Below are positions 43,168-54,877 of a stretch of 64,000 nucleotides of DNA, piece after piece. Positions within the stretch are counted from its first letter, which is position 1. Every line of letters begins with the position of its first letter. The stretch is from Beverwykella pulmonaria (Eukaryota > Ascomycota > Dothideomycetes > Pleosporales > Melanommataceae): contig BCHH01000005.1 in assembly GCA_001599595.1 (NCBI GenBank), positions 786,671 to 850,670 on the forward strand, in the 5' to 3' direction. The position numbers and the translations under genes were made by a program. Below the pieces are notes generated by a model that was not told the origin of the DNA, searched no databases, and saw only the letters and a list, made by a program, of their open reading frames with translations.

Positions 43168-45453
43168 ATGGAGAGATGGGACCTTCACTATGCTCACCTG
43201 GATGCGCGGTCGCACTTCAACATGACGCTCAATACTTCGGCCATCCGTGAAACTCCCTGGACAGCGCAGAACACGACAAGAGACATAATCGCCGACCTCA
43301 AGCTGGCGCAGGTGCAGACGCTGCGGACGATGCATTTGACTCTGGGGGCCTTCAGTCTAGCTTTGTCGCTATTGACCGTCCATCGGATCATCTCAGACGC
43401 GCGGAGGCTGGCTGCAGTACAGGAACCGTATAAAAAGAGGTGGGTAGTTCTCAACGCCTTACAAAGTTGTCTAAGCTAACACTGTCCACCAGACGCTTCA
43501 GCTCCCTCCAAAACGTCCACCCCGCCGAGACCTTCCCACTCGTACTGGCTTGCGGTGCGGTTATTCAACAAATTATATTTGTAGCAGTGCAGAGCACATC
43601 TCTTCGTAGTGTATTATCAAACAATTGTCGATCGATGGCTATGATTACATATCCAGGTACGTTTGAGCGTCTTCTTCGACAAGGTGTCGAACTGACAGTT
43701 ATAGCCATATTCCTCCTCGGGTATGTGACACTGGTTTTCGGCATTGAGTTAGCTATACGGGCATTCAAACGCGACCGATTCGCCCCACGCGGAAAGTGGA
43801 ACTCGCCCATATGCCTGGGAGCCATCTTTGCTCTTCTCCTCGCCACCTGGATGCCAACCATCGCCTGGCCAATGTTCAACCGCTGCTTTGGCAGTCTCAT
43901 CTGGTTTACGGTTCGCTATGAGCTAATCTCAATCTGCATCTTGTCCATTTTGGTTGCCTCGTTTCTGCTCTTGGCCGCATTGATCAGCATTCAACTCATG
44001 CGGACCGCAGATGTGGATCACAATGAGCGAATTGCAGCTTCGAGGATGTGCTACTACCTGCTTATGGTCACCATAGTCTATGTAAGCACGTTTGAGAGAG
44101 GTCCGAGATATTGGCTAATGCACAACACAGGTCATGGTTATACCCGTGGAAATACAGGCCCATCGACGAGACTTCGTAAACACGCTGGCCACCTCTAGAA
44201 TTGCTGAAGTCTCCCTCTTCACCTCCGGGATTGTGGTGGCATTCTTTCACTTGTTCCTCCGTGTCAATGCAACTCGAATGGTCATCAAACCTCTTGTGGA
44301 AATGAACCAACCAACAAAAGAGAAACGACCAAAGATTCGCTTCTTTGGGCCAAGCGACTTAGAAATGAACATTAGTGGCCCTATCGCTTTACAGGGCGGC
44401 AGGCGTCCGGACAGTCGACAAGGCCTAATTGACGTTGGTCCTGAGAAGAACCTCTCCGACTTTGATGCCGAATACTTCATGCGATCGAACAAGCCGCTCA
44501 GCCCAGGATCCATGCAATCGAATGGGTCCATCGATCCCTCAAAGTGGCCTCTTCCTCCTTACCCCATGCCAGACTCCAAGGACGATTCATCACCAGGCCT
44601 CCACAAGCGTGTCAAGTCCAACTACTCCCTATTCCCGACGCGCGCTGAGGAGATTCCCCGCCTACCTGCAACCATCTACTCACCTGCAAAGGCTGCTGGA
44701 GAGAGCAGATTCTCTAAGCTGGCTGTGAGACGCCAAAACCGACGAAGTTCCCTCGGCGACGCCAAGTCGGTGACTGATGTCAGCGAAGCATTCAGCTTCA
44801 ACTTCTTGAGCAAGCCACCGCCGCTCTTCGCCGGGCGCCATCGTCGCGACGAGAGTACTGACAGCAGTGCGACCGTGCAGATTGGACTTCGCTTTTCAGT
44901 AGCACCTGCTACCCTTGCTGCTGCCAAATGCACAAAGGCGGAACGTCTACCAGCATCTGGTCTTGGTGCACCGCCACTTCGCCGTGATTACAGCGAGTCC
45001 AGTCTCGAGACGATCGAATCCCTCAATCTACCTATCCAATCACCTTCCAGACATTCACCGATAAACTCACCATCCTCTGGGTATCTTAGTGGAGAGAACA
45101 CTCTCGTCAACTTCCCCGAACCGCCTCAACCCGCCATGTCGTCAGCCAAGCCTAGTCCAGGCAAGACTCCTGCATTCCCCATTCTGTCGGGAGACAAGAC
45201 ACTCCCGCCGACACCACGCTCCGCATTTACAGCCCCCCCCGAACCTGTTCTACCCATGGCTGCGTTTAGTGGTCTGAGAATGAATCCCATCTCGCCAGCT
45301 TCACTTCCAAGGTCTGCATCGCCCGCAGTGTCGACAACGTCAACGTCCAAGACTGGCGCCACAAGGTCGCCCACTACCGGCTCCCCCACGGCGTGGGTAC
45401 CCCTCGGTGCTGGAACGATGGCTCGAAGTCCACCGCCCAATGGCTGGATATGA
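43168..45453 (+). CDS. Seven-transmembrane receptor-like protein, long cytoplasmic tail
   Basis: Exons 43168-43439, 43493-43656, 43705-44081 and 44131-45453, all with canonical sites (gtgggt, gtacgt, gtaagc); 711 residues. The N-terminus (~50 residues) has N-glycosylation sites NMT, NTS and NTT and no signal peptide. Seven hydrophobic segments follow, for example LGAFSLALSLLTVHRI, FPLVLACGAVIQQIIFVAV, AIFLLGYVTLVFGIELAI, LGAIFALLLATWMPTIAW, ICILSILVASFLLLAALI, CYYLLMVTIVYVMVIPVEIQ and LFTSGIVVAFFHLFLRVNA. The remaining ~370 residues are a Ser/Pro-rich tail with RRSS, SPSRHSP and PPTPRS motifs that suit phosphorylation. Topology fits a G-protein-coupled receptor, but I recognise none of the named fungal classes. 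Ligand unknown. Confidence 0.78.
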
Positions 45454-47744
45454 GGCCTTGCTGGGTTTCGCGACGCACCAAAAGCAAATTGTAGATCGGA
45501 TTGGCGAGAACTCTGTATCATTATCGGGCGTGCGGGGCACGAGGGGCATTCTGCGGCGTTCCGGGGTTTCATCTTTCTTCCTGCCGTGCCGTCTACCCCT
45601 GCATTCCCCCATCACACCACATTACTAAACGGCGCCTCACATACCTTGCTATCGATACTTGATCGTTACATATTGGCCCTCCACCATCACATCATCATCG
45701 CCACTATGTGTGCACCTCGTCGGCAGCATCACCGTCACTCACTACTATATTTCTCTTTCCCCTCTTCTCTCTTCTTTTTCCAATATATCTACTCTGTCGG
45801 GTCACCTTCCCTCTTAATCTACGAGGACGCAGGGACTGCTTGCTTGCTCTTGCACATTTTTGGCGTTGCTTATATGTCAGCGATGCTACGTCTCTTCATG
45901 GTTTTACTACCGATCACGGATGTATGTATGGATGTGGTGTTGTTCTGGTCCGGGCGAGTGATGAATGGGTTGGGATGGGATGAGGCCTGTATTATACAAA
46001 TGACGAGACGAAGTTTTATACTTTTTCTTTTTGGTGAGGGAGAGAGGGTGGAAGTGGGAGGCGAAGGGAGGACGATGAGTATATATCGGGCGATCTTGAA
46101 GAAATATCAAATCAATCGAGTCGTAAAACCACACGTATATCTCTCCCACCTTTCACACGTTCAACCATTACTGTGAGATTTCACTCAAAAGCACCAAAGA
46201 GTCGCGTTTTGCTAAACAGCATCTCTGGCTAGATCACAAAAGGTTGCAAACATGCTGTGCAACTAACCTGTGCGACAGATACCGCACTGCAATAAGACAA
46301 AAAAAAAGTTTCCATCGTATCTTCCAACACCACGTAAGCTACCAGATCCCACAACAGACTTCGTAGGATTTTCTCCCGCCGTGTATGCGTCATCCCGCAT
46401 CCTCCATGTTTCTCCCTCCCGTTCTCGTATCTGACCGCCACCGGACTTCGTAGATTTTATGAAGCGAATGTCGTGCAACCGTTGTGCAGACCCACCCACC
46501 TGGAGAACCTACGCACGACGGACTTTGTAGAATTCTGACGCCAAGCTACAGAGCGTGAAAGTGCAACAGCTGTGTCGTGCAGTACCGCCCGTTCAAGAAC
46601 CAAGGCGTTGGAGTCGCAGCCTTGGCCTACGATATTGGGGGGCGGAAAGCAGCAACAGGAAATGCATCTTGTGCCTTGATGAATCTTCGCATTGAGGTCG
46701 AGGACCATTGTCGTAGTGATAGGCAGAGACTAGAAAATAGACTATAATATATTTGCAGGAAAGGAGCGTTGCTAGGATATGCGGGACGTGGAGAACCAAA
46801 ATAGAGCGAGTATACGATCTCTTGTAGTCTGATGATCCACAAGATGTGGCGGGGAAGAAAAGAGAAACTCACACAGTCTGAACGGCCTGTAGCTTCAACC
46901 GCAGTGCGTGGATATATTTCGCGAACACAACGAGTAGAAAAGGCTAGGGCCAAGTGAAGGAGGACAGAGAGCACGCTTCTCGTGCTCATTATGTCTTCAA
47001 AAGATAATATCCTCCAGTGTGCTTCCAGCACTGTTTACTCTTTCCGGAGCACAGTCGAGAACAACACCATTAGATCATGTAATCCCCTAACAATCATCCC
47101 ATCCACCATCCTCTACAATCGGGTGATCCTCTGCGTGATATCGTACTAGAGAAGCAGACGTTGAATTCTCTCACACATTCTTCCAGCATACCCTGCTTCA
47201 TCCTCCGCGGATCTCGCCTCGAAAACGATACGGCTACACCTCGGGTACGCGGAGACGAGGTGGCGCATGCATAGTTCCCCAGCCCAGATCACGCCTCCTG
47301 GTCCCTGTCGATGCCTTGCTCGTAGATCCTGGCGGGAATAGTGCTAGCGTAGTCGAGGAAGTGACAAATAGCCTGAGCAAGGAGATCCTAGGTCAAGGCC
47401 GTTATGCGAGCAGGCCTTGACAATGCTGGGGAAGCTGGGATGAATGGAGTAGATGGATGCTTGGGTGAAGAGACGTGCAATCGGCCCGTATGCTTGCCCA
47501 GCTGATGGTTGATGGGAACCTAGGGATTTTTGCCTGACGCGTATTGGAAGGCTTCTTTAGTTCGGTAAGTAATTATTGCGTGGCCAGGCAATGGCAGAGC
47601 CCAGATAGTTGGGGCCTTGGGTCTGTAGTCCGGTTAGACCAGTAAACTTTCCTTTGCGAAAGACTTGCTTCTGAATCACTTCCATCACATAGCTTCATAA
47701 CTTCTTCACTTTCGAATGTTCAAAGTTTAAGCCGTGAGCCTCAT
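45454..47744. other. Long gene-poor region
   Basis: The first ~700 bp are probably the 3' untranslated region of the receptor-like gene. From 46230 to 47040 minus frames include a signal-peptide-like start (MSTRSVLSVLLHLALAFSTR near 46990), but no convincing gene can be built. Three short motif repeats lie at 46352-46536 (separate entry). Nothing is recognised in 47041-47744. Confidence 0.35.
46352..46536. repeat. Three dispersed copies of a ~20-bp motif
   Basis: Copies of (c/a)(a/g)gactt(c/t)gtaga(a/t)tt occur at about 46352-46373, 46440-46459 and 46517-46536, spaced 75-90 bp apart. Origin and role unknown. Confidence 0.4.
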
Positions 47745-49632
47745 TCACAAGATGTTGAGAGACTCGCATAACTGCTGAAGATTCATACGACTAGAGGAAT
47801 TCGATACGATTGAATGCAGGACGACATTCCGGAGAGGAGATATTTGGCTGTTGGTGATGAACTCCCTTCTAATGAAGTCTATGGCTTCGTCGACGTTGTT
47901 GCTACCCTCGTAATTCCGAAAGTAGCGACTAAGTGGGTAATGTGGCAGGTGCCTTTTCAACGCCAGGGCATTGCTGAGGAATAGCACACATGTCTTGTCG
48001 TCGAACCAGCGCGAGTCGATGACGGACTTGAAAAAAGATATACCCTCCTTGAGCTTGTTCTGCGGCGGGTCGCCGTGAAACATCCGATAGTTTCCAAGGT
48101 CTACGACAAACAGAAAAGCGTTGTAGCCCTTCAATCCGGCACTCAGATTTTCTATTGTTGACTGATCTCCAACAACATCAACGACTTGGAGGACGACGTC
48201 TTCGAACATTCTTTTGATGACATCGACTTCTGATACATAGACGCCAGGTCGGGTGATGTCGAGTTTCCGAACATCGAGTGGGGTTACTTTATAATCGAAG
48301 GAAGCGATGCGCTCGATATTGTCTAAAAAACTCTAAGATGTTAGCGTTGCAACATCCATAGAGCGAGCCAGATCGTACTTACTATGGTGCTGCTTCCATA
48401 GACGAGAATGTCTCAGATATCCCAATTGACTGCGAGAAACCAGGGCTATTCCAAATGGCACTTATGACCCTCCCAAGCTGAATAGCGATGGGCTTAACCG
48501 GATCTAGGTCAGCCAGGAATCCCGATAAATTCTCAGACTCTGCAGGATCGGATTCGCGTGCATCTGCAGGCACTGCTTCATCATTTTCTATCGCCTTGAG
48601 AAGGTGTTTCGCGCAGTCGATAACATAGGCATTTATCGCGACTCGGTACCAATCTAAAGTTCTGCTCGAGCTATATCTGGACGGTAGCATGGAGAATAAG
48701 ACATCACTTTTCTCACCTTGGTCATTGCTGAACACAACAATTTTCGTTTTCGATCCTAAGTACGGTGTGTGCTCTCGGCCGCCATAGTTGGCTGTTAAGG
48801 TCTGCAGCATGACATCGATATCGGATTCTCGTTTTGTGTCCACAGCCGTGTAAGATGACGACATGGAGTTGTTCCTTGTGTCTTGCTGCCGCCTTAGAGC
48901 TGCCTTGAGAGAACCTCTGAACACACGCTCATAGGCCCGAGAAGAAAATACTGTGTTGTCAAAAACGAAGACTTTGGATAACTTGGAGAGGTTGTCGGTA
49001 AATCGAGTTTTCGAGGTATCAGTATCGCGTTGGACCCATAAGGATGCGGAGTCTGCCTTCACTCGATCAAATTGTTTTCGGGATTTGGGCTTTTCGAGTA
49101 GCTTCTTCTGCGATGACAAAGTCTTGCTGAACACTGTGAGACGCGCCTTCAGATAGTTAGCTCTTCAGGGCTGTGATACTTACCAGCTACATGCAGTGAG
49201 AAGTAACGTTAGCGCACCCGTTTGTCTTTCAATCATTTTCTGGACTTCATCGATATCTCGCCTTCCAAAGGCAACTGCCATCGACCTCGACAAGTTCATT
49301 CCACCATCGGTCAACTCCATTACATCGGGGAGTAAGCTGTCAAATTTGGAAACAAGCAATTTGCAGCAAGATATCGCGACGTCGAGGTCCATCACAAGCT
49401 GATGATGTGAATCTTCCAGTGTAACGTTCCCGAGATCGTCGTCCATCCATTCTTTCAATCTGGTCAATGCCGCCCGAAGAGTCGTGAGTTGAGCTGCAAA
49501 ACTGAGGCAAATGAGGTCTGCGTCTTTCCATTTTCTTGCAATTTCGTTTAGAGATTTGATAGATTTGGTGATCACGTCAATAATGCTGGCAATGGCCCCA
49601 ACTGCTCCAATCACCGCGATGGTTTCCGCCAT
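47745..49632 (-). CDS. STAND N-terminal domain fused to a G-alpha-like domain
   Basis: Exons 49632-49184, 49126-48383 and 48330-47745 (592 residues). The acceptors (gttcag and cttagag) are fixed by frame, by the second copy at 51-52.6 kb and by the family. Residues 1-~155 are a helical fungal STAND N-terminal domain (MAETIAVIGAVGAIASIIDV; LSFAAQLTTLRAALTRLKEW). The remainder follows a heterotrimeric G-alpha subunit: PYFLDNIERIASFDYKVTP with PLDVRKLDITRPGVY, VVDVVGDQSTIENLS (switch II position of DVGGQ), FFKSVIDSRWFDDKTCVLFL and LSRYFRNYEGSNNVDEAIDF. The GTPase motifs are degraded: the P-loop position reads VFVFDNTVFSSR without GKS/T, DVGGQ is DVVGDQ, and NKxD is absent (SNALALK). It is probably a non-GTPase scaffold or decoy. 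Divergent from a relic of the 52.98-kb gene. Confidence 0.78.
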
Positions 49633-50064
49633 TGCTGTGACGCTTGGGCTTCTTCAACATCCGCCAAGGGACTACAGGCTAACCTAATGCTGCTAGTGCA
49701 TAATAAACGTGCGAGATGTTATAAATGAGCCCAAAACTGATGGTTCTGGAGAAAAGAGGATAGCAGTGATATGTCGAGGATGATATTGGGGTGATGGGGG
49801 AAAGCAGGAGTGGAAGGAGCGATAAGAAGCCATCACCGAAAAGGGAAGGCTGGAAAGCATACACGGCACAGCGACATCCTCGCCTCATATTTCAGCCCAC
49901 AGGAAAGCCTTCGTATCCTCCTCCAGTGACGCTTCGAAGCAGCACACCAAAACTAAGACTCGGCCCCATCATCTGCTTATCGGCCCGTTCCTAGTCGTTG
50001 TAACGTGGTCGATCTGAGATTGCCCTACCAACAACTTCATGGACCATTAAGCAAAACCATCGAG
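49633..50064. promoter_or_regulatory. Divergent promoter of copy A
   Basis: It shares stretches with 52643-52981, for example cccacaggaaagc and acgcttcgaagca, so the two divergent pairs arose by duplication that included the promoter. Confidence 0.55.
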
Positions 50065-50211
50065 ATGTATCCCAACCAGAAATCATCCCTTCCCGATCCA
50101 GGACAAAGCCCTCAACTAGTACCCAAAAATTATAGGAAAGGACTCGTACACTGCTGCCACAGCATCATACTCATCACAAACTTTCCACGCCCGTTTCGCC
50201 CCGGTATCTGA
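50065..50211 (+). pseudogene. Truncated copy of the two-module gene at 52982
   Basis: The frame from ATG 50065 gives MYPNQKSSLPDPGQSPQL..., aligned residue by residue with MSLNEKASVSDPGQGPQP of the intact gene at 52982, and the DNA is clearly related (gatccaggacaa.gccctcaa). It ends at TGA 50209-50211 after 48 codons, before either conserved module, and no later exon was found. It is the dead partner of the intact STAND/G-alpha gene. Confidence 0.7.
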
Positions 50212-51109
50212 TTGTTTCTAGAAGTTTCATGTTTAGATGTTTAGCAATCACACCTCTCCGGCATTCATCTCATTGTTCATAGTAAGCTGGTTTACCTATA
50301 CAGGCAGGCTAGGTCTCATAGATAGAGAGGTATCAATGTGATCTCATTTCTGCCATTCAAGAGTATCAGCGTGATTCTGGGAGCGTGGGGGAGGCTGGGA
50401 GATATGGAGTGGTGGATGGAGAGATGTTGAGTGGTACCCAGGTGATGGTTTGTAGCATGGTGAGGGGACCCTAGTGATCTATCATGAGGAAGGTATTGCG
50501 TGTTTGTCGGATGTATGTGCCCTGCGTGGAGACAGGATAAGCGTTTCCCTTGCTGAGCACTAGTGCATTCTTCAATGCATTCTGACTCTTCTGTTGACCG
50601 GCCGTACACCTTATATTACTCGTGAACCCCAGGGAGGTTTGCGAGTATGGACAGTTGAGTTTGTGTTCCTTCATGTTTAGAAGTGGATTCCGACTCGACA
50701 CAAGTTATATTGACGTGAGTGGTGCGCCAGCGAAAGATAAGAGGTCGCGAGCCCCCCCACCTTTATATCCTTAAATAGAGCACATTGGGGATTCTGCGAA
50801 CTTCTATTGCTGTATCTGAACCTTTTCGTTACATTGGCGTAGTCACATACGCTATATTGCGGATGTGGCTTACGCAAGTTTTTTCTCCAGCTCAGTGAGA
50901 AACGAGAGAGAAAACAGGCATAACGTATTGCCGGTGGATTGACATAGAGGAGATAGCATTTTAGTGTGTTGAAGATTTGGGCTGTGCAAGGTCATTGCAC
51001 CCCTGGGGAGCCATTCGAGTTTATCACTTTCAGCAGAAGATTGATCCAGTATAACATGTACAACTATACCATCTTATATCGTGCTATGAGAGCTGCCAAC
51101 TGTGTTGTC
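50212..51109. other. Gene-free spacer between the two duplicated blocks
   Basis: No coding region is supported. The 3' edge probably contains more decayed sequence of the copy-B G-alpha-like gene (up to about 50940). Confidence 0.4.
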
Positions 51110-52642
51110 GAGGGTCATAATTTATCGATACAGAATCGACTCGTCATCTGGGATGAGCCAATGGCAGTTCATCCTGAGGTCCACGGTTGAGATTTTTGAA
51201 GTCGTTCAAGATATATGTGATAGCATTGGTGTAGTCCGAATATTTTCCGTCCATAGCATGAGTCTCGAGGTTCTTTTGAAGCTTGCCATGCCATAGAAGA
51301 ACAAGAGAATAATAGTGTCTTCAGCCTAGTTTGAATTAACAACCGACTCGAACAAGGCTAGTGTCTTTCCGAGATCGCTTCGCTGGTTGCAGTTGGCAAG
51401 GCTTATGATGAAAACGAACCCATTTCAATCATCGATCTTCAACCGTTGAATGAGCCCCCAACTACTTCAAACAGCTTCAAAGTTAGAGATCCTGCACAGG
51501 AAGGAAATTGTATCTAGTATATACTAGGTACTAAATTTTTGAGCTTTTAGAATATCGAGATGAGTTGCTATGTAGTGTGGGGAGCTGATTCGTTTCAAAC
51601 AACTTAAAAAGTTTTGCATTGCATCAGCTCCAAGTCTTCAAACGCGAAGTAAGGACATATACTCATGTTAATTCTGAGGCGATGTCGCTTCTGCTTTAGT
51701 ATTTGAGGACTGTGGAAATGCACGGATTCCTCCATAGAGCTCGCATCGGCGTTACAAAATCTGGTTCCAGAGCTGTGGCGAATATTCGCACGTAAGGAAT
51801 GGTAGTACAGCTTCGCGTTTTTCTCAGGCTCTAAGCATAATGACTTTTTTTCCCGCATGAGCGACAAAGGACCCCCTTGGTTGACACGATTAGCTGCAAC
51901 GGTCCACACACCAATGTTGCTATTCATGCGTGGTTGGTACCTCAGGGTTTCCTTAGTGAGCCCGCTCGTAGACTGGAGAGGAAAAGAGCGCCGTATAGAA
52001 AACGAAAACCCTTGAGAGCTTGGATAAATTGTCCATATATCAAGTCTTCAGAGAATCGGTGTTACGATGGACTCACAAAGAGGCCGAGTCGAACTTTGGT
52101 TTTTCATGCGTCTTTCGACTTTTGAGCTTCTCAAGTAGAGATTTCTGCTCGGATAACGTCCAACTATAGTTGTGTGAGATGTGTTTGTAAGTAACCAATT
52201 GTTATACTAACCAGTTACATGCAGTAAGAAGCAGCTTCAGCGCATTCGTTTGTGTTTCGAGTAAATTTTGGACATCGTCAATGTTACGGCTGTCCAATAT
52301 AGCTCCGATCTTGCTGGGTAGGTCCAGCAGGCACTAGTAATCTCTGTCAAACTTGGAAGCAGACTGTCGATCTTAAGAATCGGCAATTTAGAGCAGGATA
52401 TGGATATGTCAAGGTCCATAAGAAGCTGATAATGTGCATATTCAAGACTATGGTCCATCCATTCTTGCATCTCTATCATTGCAGCCCGTAGAGCTGTGAG
52501 CTGCGCTGCGAGGCTGAGGCAAACGAGAGCTATTTTTTCCCACCGTAATCGAATTTCGTTGAGGGACTTGAAAGACTTAGCAACAACGTCGATGATGGTG
52601 GCAACTGCTCCGACTGCTCCAATTCGCAATGGCTTCCGCCAT
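51110..52642 (-). pseudogene. Decayed copy of the STAND/G-alpha-like gene
   Basis: Minus-strand relic of the gene at 47745-49632. The start codon at 52642 gives MAEAIA and then shifts frame. The next frame continues IGAVGAVATIIDVVAKSF and SLAAQLTALRAAMIEMQEWM (52629-52237), and after a splice-like joint (gttagt..tatag) TLSEQKSLLEKLKSRKTHE. Further on YMDNLSKLSRVFVFYTALFS (near 52030) matches DNLSKLSKVFVFDNTVFSSR of the intact copy. The G-alpha end survives near 51300-51150 as GKYSDYTNAITYILNDFKNL and NRGPQDELPLAH. Multiple frameshifts and stops make it non-functional. Interestingly the surviving G-alpha end (ILNDFKNLNR) is closer to canonical G-alpha than the intact copy. Confidence 0.72.
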
Positions 52643-52981
52643 TGTTGTGATGCTTAGTCTATGCCAAGGGGTTATTGTGGGGTTAGCCTGATGCACGTCA
52701 GGGGCAAGGCTGAAAAGCCAGGCACAGCCACGCCGCCTTGCGCCTTGCTAGCTTCACCAATCGACCCACAGGAAAGCTCTTGTATCTTCGTCCAGTAACG
52801 CTTCGAAGCAACAATTTAACTTGAAGGTTACCGCTACTTTGTGTCAATTTCCCCGTTCTTGATAGTTGTGACGTCGTCGTCAATCAGTAACTTCCATCCA
52901 CGTTAACTGCACCATATTCTCGTTCGAACATCCTCATCTAATTTAGGATTTGCAACGACGTCGAAAAGCAGTATCATCAAG
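52643..52981. promoter_or_regulatory. Divergent promoter of copy B
   Basis: Related in sequence to 49633-50064. It separates the decayed STAND/G-alpha copy from the intact two-module gene. Confidence 0.55.
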
Positions 52982-53942
52982 ATGTCGCTCAACGAGAAAG
53001 CCTCCGTTTCAGATCCAGGACAAGGCCCTCAACCACCACCAAAAGACTTAGGAAAAGGGCCCTTACCAAGTTACACCGCAGCAACAGCATCGTCCTCTTC
53101 ACAGGCGTTCCAAACGACGTTCGCATCAGTGTCCATGCACATGGAAGACCGCCTCCGCTTTCTCCACTTTCCCGCCGAAACATATAACATCTGCCGCATG
53201 GTCATCAAGTCAGCATGGCCACGTGGCATCCAAGAAGAGCGGGATTACGCTAGATCGAAAGAGATCAAGCTGTACGGGCATCCATGGCGTGGAGCGGGCG
53301 ACGAGGCTATCGATGGGAGGAGGTTGATTTGTGCGATTTTGGGGGCGCTTCATGGGCAGGGATGGGTTTTGACTCTGAGTACGGATATAAGCAAGAAGAA
53401 TTGGGATAAAGATACGCTTCTGTTTAGACATCAGGTCCCGAGTCCGGCGGAGTGCGAGTGGTGCTGTATTGGGTTTTCGAAGCTGGATAGGATTAAATTC
53501 ATCGACGGTATGTATTTTTCACCTCTTTTAACTCTCCATCACTATGTTGGACACTTTGCTAATTATCCTGACAGTATCACCGGAGGTATACTCGAGTCTA
53601 ATTACCAGACTGGGACCGCGTCGTGTCCAAGGCCACTCTACTCACTCACGGGGTGTATATGAGGTCAAGCTTTTTGGAACACCATGGTGTGCCAGTGGTC
53701 CCGAGACTATGGAGGCTCGATCTCTGCTTCTGTTGTTGTTGGAGGTCTTGGAGATGGAAGGTTGGACCGTGTATGCGAGTGTAGACCAGAAGAACGGGAC
53801 AGAGAAAAGTACTGAGACTGATACGGTGAGTTCAGATAATACCTTTAACGGAATTTGTTGATTATGGTTTTCTAACATATTGTAGTGGCATTGTTGTAGA
53901 CCGAAGGGCTGGATAAAGGGCGCTCCGGTATACCATAACTAA
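52982..53942 (+). CDS. Uncharacterised fungal protein with two related modules
   Basis: Exons 52982-53507, 53575-53825 and 53886-53942 (introns gtatgt..gacag and gtgagt..tgtag); 277 residues. After a Pro/Ser-rich N-terminus, two similar modules appear: EIKLYGHPWRGAGDEAIDGR ... HGQGWVLTLSTDISKK, and EVKLFGTPWCASGPETMEAR ... MEGWTVYASVDQKNG. So the protein is an internal duplication. The first module is followed by KDTLLFRHQVPSPAECEWCC and the second by a shorter WHCCRPKG tail. It resembles a widespread but unnamed ascomycete family. No signal peptide or membrane helix is present. Function unknown; linkage to the STAND/G-alpha gene in both copies suggests they work together. Confidence 0.75.
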
Positions 53943-54877
53943 CCAGCATATTGACGTGTGTATATTGGCTGGATTGTAATACTTGTCTGTATTCTTACTC
54001 TAGTGAATGAGTAATTGAGCCACCTGCATAGCCATAGCTCATCTTGCTCATCTTATTCATCCCATCCTACATTCCCACAAGCCATTTGGAATGCTTCAGT
54101 GATTCCTTTGATTTGCATAGCGCGTCCATGGGTTCCTTGTGATGGCTTTGAACTCTTCGGCATCTCTCTAATAATACCAGCCCATCCATTCTTTCCAGAT
54201 CCCTAGTCCAAAGTCTAAGTAGTCTGAATCGGAGCATTTGGAATTGCTCAAGTTCGCAAATCGTTTGTCCTTTCATTTCAATATGTACGTACAAGGGTTC
54301 AGCCTACCCTTCGACATTGCTGCATTAACGTGGATCAAGCATACCCCTACTACATCAGCGTTGTTTCCTCTCCTGTTTGGCAGTCTTGGCGCTGTGAATG
54401 GTTCGTGGAATCTGGAACGGTTTAGGGTGGTGGTCAAGACTGAAGGTGTCTCGGGTCTATATTTGAACACCCCTTTTCCTCGTGTTCGTATTTTCGATTG
54501 CAGGTGGGAGTGATAGACAGCAGGGTTTTTTTGAAATGGATCGCATCCTTGAAGTGGTACTGGGGAGTCCCGGGCTAGAGGCTCTTCCAGAAAGCTACTG
54601 CGTTTTTTCAATCTCAACTTCTGGGATTGGATAGGAATATGTTTGAACACCGGTAAAATTTTAATCCGGGTCTCCATCAATGCGCTTAGGCAAATGTGAG
54701 TAGTTTTGCAAAAGAGACGCCGCTGATTTGGCTCTTTTCCAAGGTGGAAATGTGCGTCCAAATCTAAGCACGGACCACCATGACATTGCGAGATCCTCTT
54801 TTTCGTTATTTTGAAAGTCCCATCATGTCTACCCACCGCTCCCAATTGAGGAAATGACAACTCCATAACTCCATTAA
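53943..54877. other. Gene-free stretch
   Basis: Frames at 54238-54513 (+) and 54273-54866 (-) overlap and carry no recognisable motif. Nothing is supported. Confidence 0.35.

Noticed and set aside
45586..46176. A 196-codon plus-strand frame after the receptor-like gene
   Set aside because: Low complexity with runs of Phe, His and Ser, overlapping frames on both strands; most likely 3' untranslated sequence.
54238..54866. Overlapping frames on both strands before the CYC2-like gene
   Set aside because: No family signature and mutually exclusive; not supported as genes.
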